A stretch of 64,000 bases of DNA. Origin: Effrenium voratum (Eukaryota > Sar > Dinophyceae > Suessiales > Symbiodiniaceae). Of this stretch, positions 59,889 through 64,000 are shown piece by piece; position 1 is the first letter of the stretch; every line of letters begins with the position of its first letter. The translations under genes were made by a program, and so were the position numbers. Location: contig CAUJNA010002890.1 of the NCBI GenBank assembly GCA_963377175.1, forward strand, positions 495,510 to 559,509, read 5' to 3'. Below the pieces are notes generated by a model. It made no database searches. It had not been told where the DNA came from and saw only the letters and a list, made by a program, of their open reading frames with translations.

Positions 59889-59975
59889 GTGCTGGCGAGC
59901 ACCCGGGCGCTGCGGCCCAAGCTCTTGGCGGGCCCCTCGGCTCAAGGAATTTTCCCCGGGGCCCGACGCTTTTAG
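59889..59975 (+). CDS. GC-rich terminal exon candidate with stop
   Basis: Acceptor CTTATGGCAG. Reads VLASTRALRPKLLAGPSAQG then IFPGARRF and TAG; nearly all third positions are G or C. Could be a gene end, or an internal exon whose donor was missed. Confidence 0.48.
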   Translation: MLASTRALRPKLLAGPSAQGIFPGARRF

Positions 59976-60133
59976 TTGCTTTTTGTTTGTTTTGTTTCTT
60001 CTTTTTTTTCTTTTGTTTTAAACTTATTGTGTTGTTGTGTTTTTTTCTTTTTTTTGTTCTTTTTGTTGGTTTCCGTTTTTTTTTTTTTTTTTTTCAAATT
60101 ACAAAGGCGAGATGAAGCAGGGGAAACCGCTTG

Positions 60134-60234
60134 CCTGGAGTCTCCTTCTAACCCTCTGTAAAAATCGGTCAATGACCAACCATTATTTTGGGTAATGACC
60201 AACCATTTGTTAAGGGTCATGGAGACTCCTGGTT
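60134..60234 (+). mobile_element. Family B element
   Basis: CCTGGAGTCTCCTTCTAACCC at the left, GGGTCATGGAGACTCCTGG at the right. Confidence 0.75.
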
Positions 60235-60411
60235 GCTTGGAGTTGTGAGCCACTGTGCTTTGTGGCCGAGTCTTGGTAAGGGGAAGAGGCCATATGGGTT
60301 AGAACCCGATGATGAGGATGGGGAGACTTTGAAGCAGGTTGTAGCCTAGGTTACCAGCAACTTTTGAACTTGGCCGGCCTCTTCGGCACCGTGACATGAG
60401 TCCCTACCCAG

Positions 60412-60464
60412 GAGTCATAGGATTCATTGAACGGATTCGATTCAACGGGTGCCGGGGGCGCTAA
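60412..60464 (+). CDS. Small exon candidate
   Basis: Acceptor TCCCTACCCAG; reads VIGFIERIRFNGCRGR before TAA. A GC donor inside CGGGG|GCGC is possible. Confidence 0.4.
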
Positions 60465-60484
60465 AGGACAGTGTGTTGCATCCA

Positions 60485-60576
60485 CCTGGAGTCTCCATGA
60501 CCCTTTAAGAATGGGTCAATGACCTCATTATTTTGGGTAGTGACCCCATTTTTCAAGGGTCGGAAGGAGACTCCAG
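60485..60576 (+). mobile_element. Family B element
   Basis: CCTGGAGTCTCCATGACCC at the left, GGGTCGGAAGGAGACTCCAG at the right, the latter being the acceptor of the next exon. Confidence 0.78.
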
Positions 60577-60687
60577 GCAAACGCATGGGTCACAGAGGTG
60601 AGAAGGGAGGCACTCACTCGAGCTTCCCGAAGCATTTATGGCAAACAGTTTCAGAGAATCCACGCAAATCCCCTCAAACAAAGATGA
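60577..60687 (+). CDS. Coding exon after a family B element
   Basis: Reads ANAWVTEVRREALTRASRSI then YGKQFQRIHANPLKQR and TGA. A donor CA|GTTTCA at 60648 would avoid the stop. Basic, helical. A family E element (left end missing) follows. Confidence 0.48.
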   Translation, partial: ANAWVTEVRREALTRASRSIYGKQFQRIHANPLKQR

Positions 60688-60861
60688 ACAGTTTCGGGGA
60701 CCACTTTGAAACCATGATTGAAACCATTGTTGGTTGGTATTTACAGGGGAGTCAGCATTCCAGGGTGTCTGAACGGTGGTGCGAAATGGATTTGGTCCAT
60801 CCACAGTAGTGGGTTATATTCCGGGTGGCCAACCACTTGCTGACTTCGCCGCACATCCAAG

Positions 60862-60905
60862 GGGAACTCCAGCGGAACCGGGCTGAAAGCCGACTGTTTC
60901 CTCTG
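60862..60905 (+). CDS. Short exon between family D and F ends
   Basis: Acceptor CACATCCAAG from a family D right end; donor CTG|GTTCCC at a family F left end. Favoured frame reads ELQRNRAESRLFPL; phase-0 frame GNSSGTGLKADCFL is also open. Confidence 0.4.
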
Positions 60906-61142
60906 GTTCCCAGCCATCCCCTTAGCTTTTTGGCTCTTAGTGTTTAGCAGGGATTTCCGTATTTAACCCACTAAAAGTTAGTCACTTTTAGCGGGGCCCT
61001 GTTTCTGAGGACTGCTCTATAGTGTGACCTGCAGCTCCTATGCTAAGGCGAAAAATCGGGGGGGGGGGGGGGGGGGGGTGGGGGTGGAAATCGGGGAGCT
61101 CGCTGGCGTTTTGCATAGCCAACCCGGAGGACCCTCACACTA

Positions 61143-61235
61143 GCTGGAGTCTCCTTCTGACCCGAATCAAAGATGGGTCAATGGCCTTATTTTTTTGGGG
61201 TAATGACCCCATTTTTCAAGGCGGGAGACTCCAGG
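61143..61235 (+). mobile_element. Family B element
   Basis: GCTGGAGTCTCCTTCTGACCC at the left, GGCGGGAGACTCCAGG at the right. Confidence 0.72.
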
Positions 61236-61498
61236 TAGCCTTAAAATCGTTGGAAGAGGCTCATAGTGTTGGTGATTGAGTTTTCGTTTTGGAAGGTCTG
61301 TTTGAGGGCCCTCTGGTACCCTGGTTTGTTCTTTTTGAAGTGGATTGCCGATTGCCTGCTAATGAACTCATCAACCTCCCAAAAAGTCTCCCTTTTTCTT
61401 CGCGGCAGAAGAACCAAAAATCGACCTTGGACCTTGACATTGGACAGTTGCCACGCATTCCGACTTGATTCGGCATAGGGAACAGGAGGTTGGGCAAG

Positions 61499-61600
61499 TA
61501 TCAGCGGAGAAATGCAGATGAGGTCAGACGACGTGTCCAAGCATGCCCGCCAAAAAGGCGTATTGAACCATCGGCAATGGGCCTTCCCTGCCTGGGCTCA
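61499..61600 (+). CDS. Coding exon, basic unknown protein
   Basis: Phase 0 to 0: YQRRNADEVRRRVQACPPKR then RIEPSAMGLPCLGS, acceptor GGGCAAG, donor TCA|GTTTGG. It is followed by a family C element (61617-61720). Confidence 0.55.
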
Positions 61601-61741
61601 GTTTGGTTGAACACACATGGCTGTGGGTCAAAAACTGCTACCCCAAAATGGCTCCCTGGTAATAGAAACGAGGACTGAAACCTGCGGTTGTTCTTGTGGT
61701 TTAGTTTTGGGCCATGCCCACATAGATTCCACTGATTTCAG

Positions 61742-61838
61742 GTTTAGAGATTTGGCAGTGAAAACCGCCGTCTTTTCTTCCACAAGGACTCCTACTAGAC
61801 TGGTCCCCCCTGAGAAGCGCAGGCTGTTCGAATCGTGA
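61742..61838 (+). CDS. Candidate terminal exon
   Basis: Acceptor CACTGATTTCAG; reads FRDLAVKTAVFSSTRTPTRL then VPPEKRRLFES and TGA. Its 1-nt start does not fit phase 0 from 61600, so it may be skipped or a different edge is used. Confidence 0.4.
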
Positions 61839-62175
61839 TTTGTTGGTCCGCTTTCCGGTCACCAGGAAGGGTTTGTTGTTTCAATCCAACTGTTCACTTG
61901 CCCAAAGCGAGTTGACCGATCAAACTGACCCTTGAATTTCACCTTGTGGGTTTCCATGCTTAGTTGTAGGGATCCAGTCACACCAATAGAAATACCCTTG
62001 GCATCTAGTGAAGGGATGAAGGGATTGAATCCTCTCAGAACTCAATGAACTTGGCGGTTTGCAGTGTTTAGCCCACGAAAAGTTGTCGACTTTTAGCAAG
62101 GGATCAGAAAGCGGACAGCTTCCAGTGAGCACTCTCCTGACTTAATTCCCATGTTCTCCGTGCCCCTCACCTCAG

Positions 62176-63274
62176 ACCTCGCTGAACTGGCCTTTGTCGC
62201 TTGGCTTTGACCGCCAGGCAGTCAACAGCGGTATGGAGAACGGCATGCTGAAACCGGGTGCTCGGGCTGCCCAGTGTGTGCCTCCTATTCACAGGGTGAG
62301 CAAAAACGGTGGCCTCCAGAGAGAAGTTGGGAGAATCATTTTGCCCCCGTGCCTGGAGTCTTTTCTAAGGACCCTTGAAAACTGGTTGGTGAATGACCCC
62401 CAACATTTTGGTTGGTCATTGACCCATGTTCACAGGATAGCTACCCGTCAGAAGTGGATCGGAACTCCTCGATCACTAGCGAATCCTCCGGTTCCAATTC
62501 GGATTTTGAAATTTAGCGGCAGGTTCCATTGAACCCACGACACAAGTTTGACTTTTAATCAGGGGATCCGTTGTGACAGACAACACACGACGTGGGTCTG
62601 TGTGTTGTAAACATATATGTACATATATATATATATATATTATGGACCCTCCAATACTTCCCTTAAAAACAGGTCATCGCGCCAGAATTTGGGGTGAAAT
62701 CCATTTTTACAGGGGTAGCTTGAGGGTCCAGGTATGTATATATATATATAAATATACACATACGCACATACGGCCACCAGCAAAACACATATCGCATGTT
62801 CAGGCATTTGTCGCTGGCCGATCAATCCGATGCCACAAAGGACCCCGCAATTTGTGTTGCATCGAACCTTCTGAAAGGGAGCGGTTCTGACAAAAAACGA
62901 TTCGGTCCCTTCTTTGGGGGTCCATGTGAGCCAAACATGATGCGTCTCTCAACAGTGCCGAAACGCAAATAGAGCAACTTTGCGCGAGGCAACCCTTCGA
63001 GAAGGCGGTTTTGGAGGGAAGCCATAAAGACCACCCACCAATTTGGAGGGTCCGAGTCCTATTTTGAGACATACCCAAAGACTTGGTGGCCCTCCGGTGG
63101 CCCTGGGTTTTCAATACTAGAAGCGCGCTCGAACAGGGCGAGTAAGAATCTCAAGATAGGAATCGGAACCCCCAAAATGCCTGGTGTCCTTTTCGTTTTC
63201 CTTTAGTCCAAGCAAAGGTCGCTCGGAAAAAGGCAGAATCTCAGAAGGACTCAGCTCCAAATGCCCTACAGGAA
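62176..63274 (+). CDS. Three phase-consistent exons, unknown protein
   Basis: 62176-62295 (TSLNWPLSLGFDRQAVNSGM, then ENGMLKPGARAAQCVPPIHR; acceptor CCCCTCACCTCAG, donor GTGAGC), 62804-62883 (AFVAGRSIRCHKGPRNLCCI, then EPSERE) and 63245-63274 (RTQLQMPYR). Phases 0 and 2 agree, and 61499-61600 also fits upstream in phase 0. Splice signals are the strongest in the window. No named family recognised. Confidence 0.6.
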
Positions 63275-63795
63275 GTTAGCCCTTCCCGCTTTTGGCGGGT
63301 ATTTGGCTCACTTCTTTGAGCTTTTAGGGCGAACCATTAGGGCCCCCCTACTTGCCAGATTGAATGGTTCTCAGAACTCGTGTGGGTCGTGGGGGACTCC
63401 TTGAGTGTTCGGCCAAGTTAGTGAGTGTTAGTCACCTGAGTTAAGACCGGTGCTTGCAGGGCACCCGTCCAGTGGAGTTTACCTTATTCAAGGATTCCTG
63501 CCCAGGTGGCTGACCACTTACCAAGACTTGGCAACAAAGATGCAAGTGTAACACAGGTCTCTTTCGTGGTTTTGTATCATAGTTTTGGGTATGTCCTTTT
63601 TGCGCGTTCTTTGATTTTTGGGTGTGTCTCTTTTGGGCTTACATCTAATGTTTTGGCATGTTCAACTTGTCCTTCGGAGTTGGTATCCCTTTCTCGCCGT
63701 TTTTGGGGGGTCCAACCTTACAAAAGACGAGCCACCCAGGTAGGTTTTCGCCCAATGGATTTGACCCATTGGAGGCCAGCGGCATACCATCTCAG

Positions 63796-63836
63796 ATGCT
63801 CTTGCAGATCAAGCTGCAGGCCAGGGAATCGTTATT
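63796..63836 (+). CDS. Small exon candidate
   Basis: Acceptor TACCATCTCAG; reads MLLQIKLQARESL before TT|GTTTTT. Short helical stretch; other frames are open. Confidence 0.38.
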
Positions 63837-63862
63837 GTTTTTTTAAAGAAAAAACATAACTG

Positions 63863-63956
63863 CCTGGAGTCTTCTTCTGACCCTTGAAACATGGGGTCAC
63901 TACCCCAAAAATGGTTGGTCATTGACCCATTTTAAAAGGGTCATGGAGACTCCAAG
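63863..63956 (+). mobile_element. Family B element
   Basis: CCTGGAGTCTTCTTCTGACCC at the left, GGGTCATGGAGACTCCAAG at the right. Confidence 0.75.
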
Positions 63957-64000
63957 TGTTTTGCACTGTTTTTGCGTCACCGCGCACACAGGCGTTTCTG

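Noticed and set aside
1..64000. Retroelement, transposase or viral genes
   Set aside because: No reverse transcriptase, integrase, transposase or capsid motif was found in any frame examined; the TIR elements look non-autonomous.
1..64000. tRNA, rRNA or CRISPR-like arrays
   Set aside because: No cloverleaf with a GTTCRAATC arm, no rRNA core sequence and no regularly spaced direct repeats with unique spacers were recognised by eye.

Overview
The window looks like a stretch of dinoflagellate nuclear genome, with moderate confidence. Reasons: very short GC-rich coding exons lie in long, less GC-rich introns; several introns appear to start with GC; there is a small patch of CCCTAAA telomere-type repeat; all supportable genes lie on the + strand; and the introns are packed with short terminal-inverted-repeat (TIR) elements of the introner type. 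No rRNA, tRNA, CRISPR array or bacterial-type operon was seen. Most long open frames (for example 1-500, 17461-17643 and 56244-56621) are low-complexity or repeat-derived and were not called.

Layout. From about 0.8 to 47 kb there are many exons of 20-240 bp. They were found by reading frame, splice sites and, where possible, agreement of intron phase from one exon to the next. Recognisable pieces are a WW domain split between 11722-11880 and 12320-12397, a second WW C-terminal half at 20857-20916, a weaker WW-like half at 31073-31156, two paralogous exons sharing the core TLPFPSKR (18754-18881 and 21829-21951), two paralogous small exons at 31680-31711 and 38226-38261, and an acidic/helical stretch at 39-41.2 kb with UIM-like ALAL motifs. 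From 47104 to 52106 nine phase-consistent exons form the C-terminal part of a RING-H2 E3 ubiquitin-ligase-like protein ending CPVCKHSI-stop. It cannot be decided from sequence alone whether 0.8-47 kb is one giant gene or several. A further + strand gene starts very close downstream (52.1-57.72 kb, candidate stop at 57721). Exons of one or more other genes follow at 58.5-63.8 kb.

Between the exons lie at least a dozen families of TIR elements, called A, B, C, D, E, F, G, I, J, K, O, Q, S, U and V here. Each is about 70-190 bp and many recur several times. In the best cases the element is the intron: its TIRs carry the splice sites, and removing it joins two exons in frame. Nested insertions, a tandem array of family A, a 430 bp hairpin and decayed copies show repeated rounds of insertion.

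Exon ends are inferred by eye. Single exons are often open in more than one frame, so frame choices not backed by a domain or by phase continuity are marked with lower confidence. Family names are local labels, not database names.
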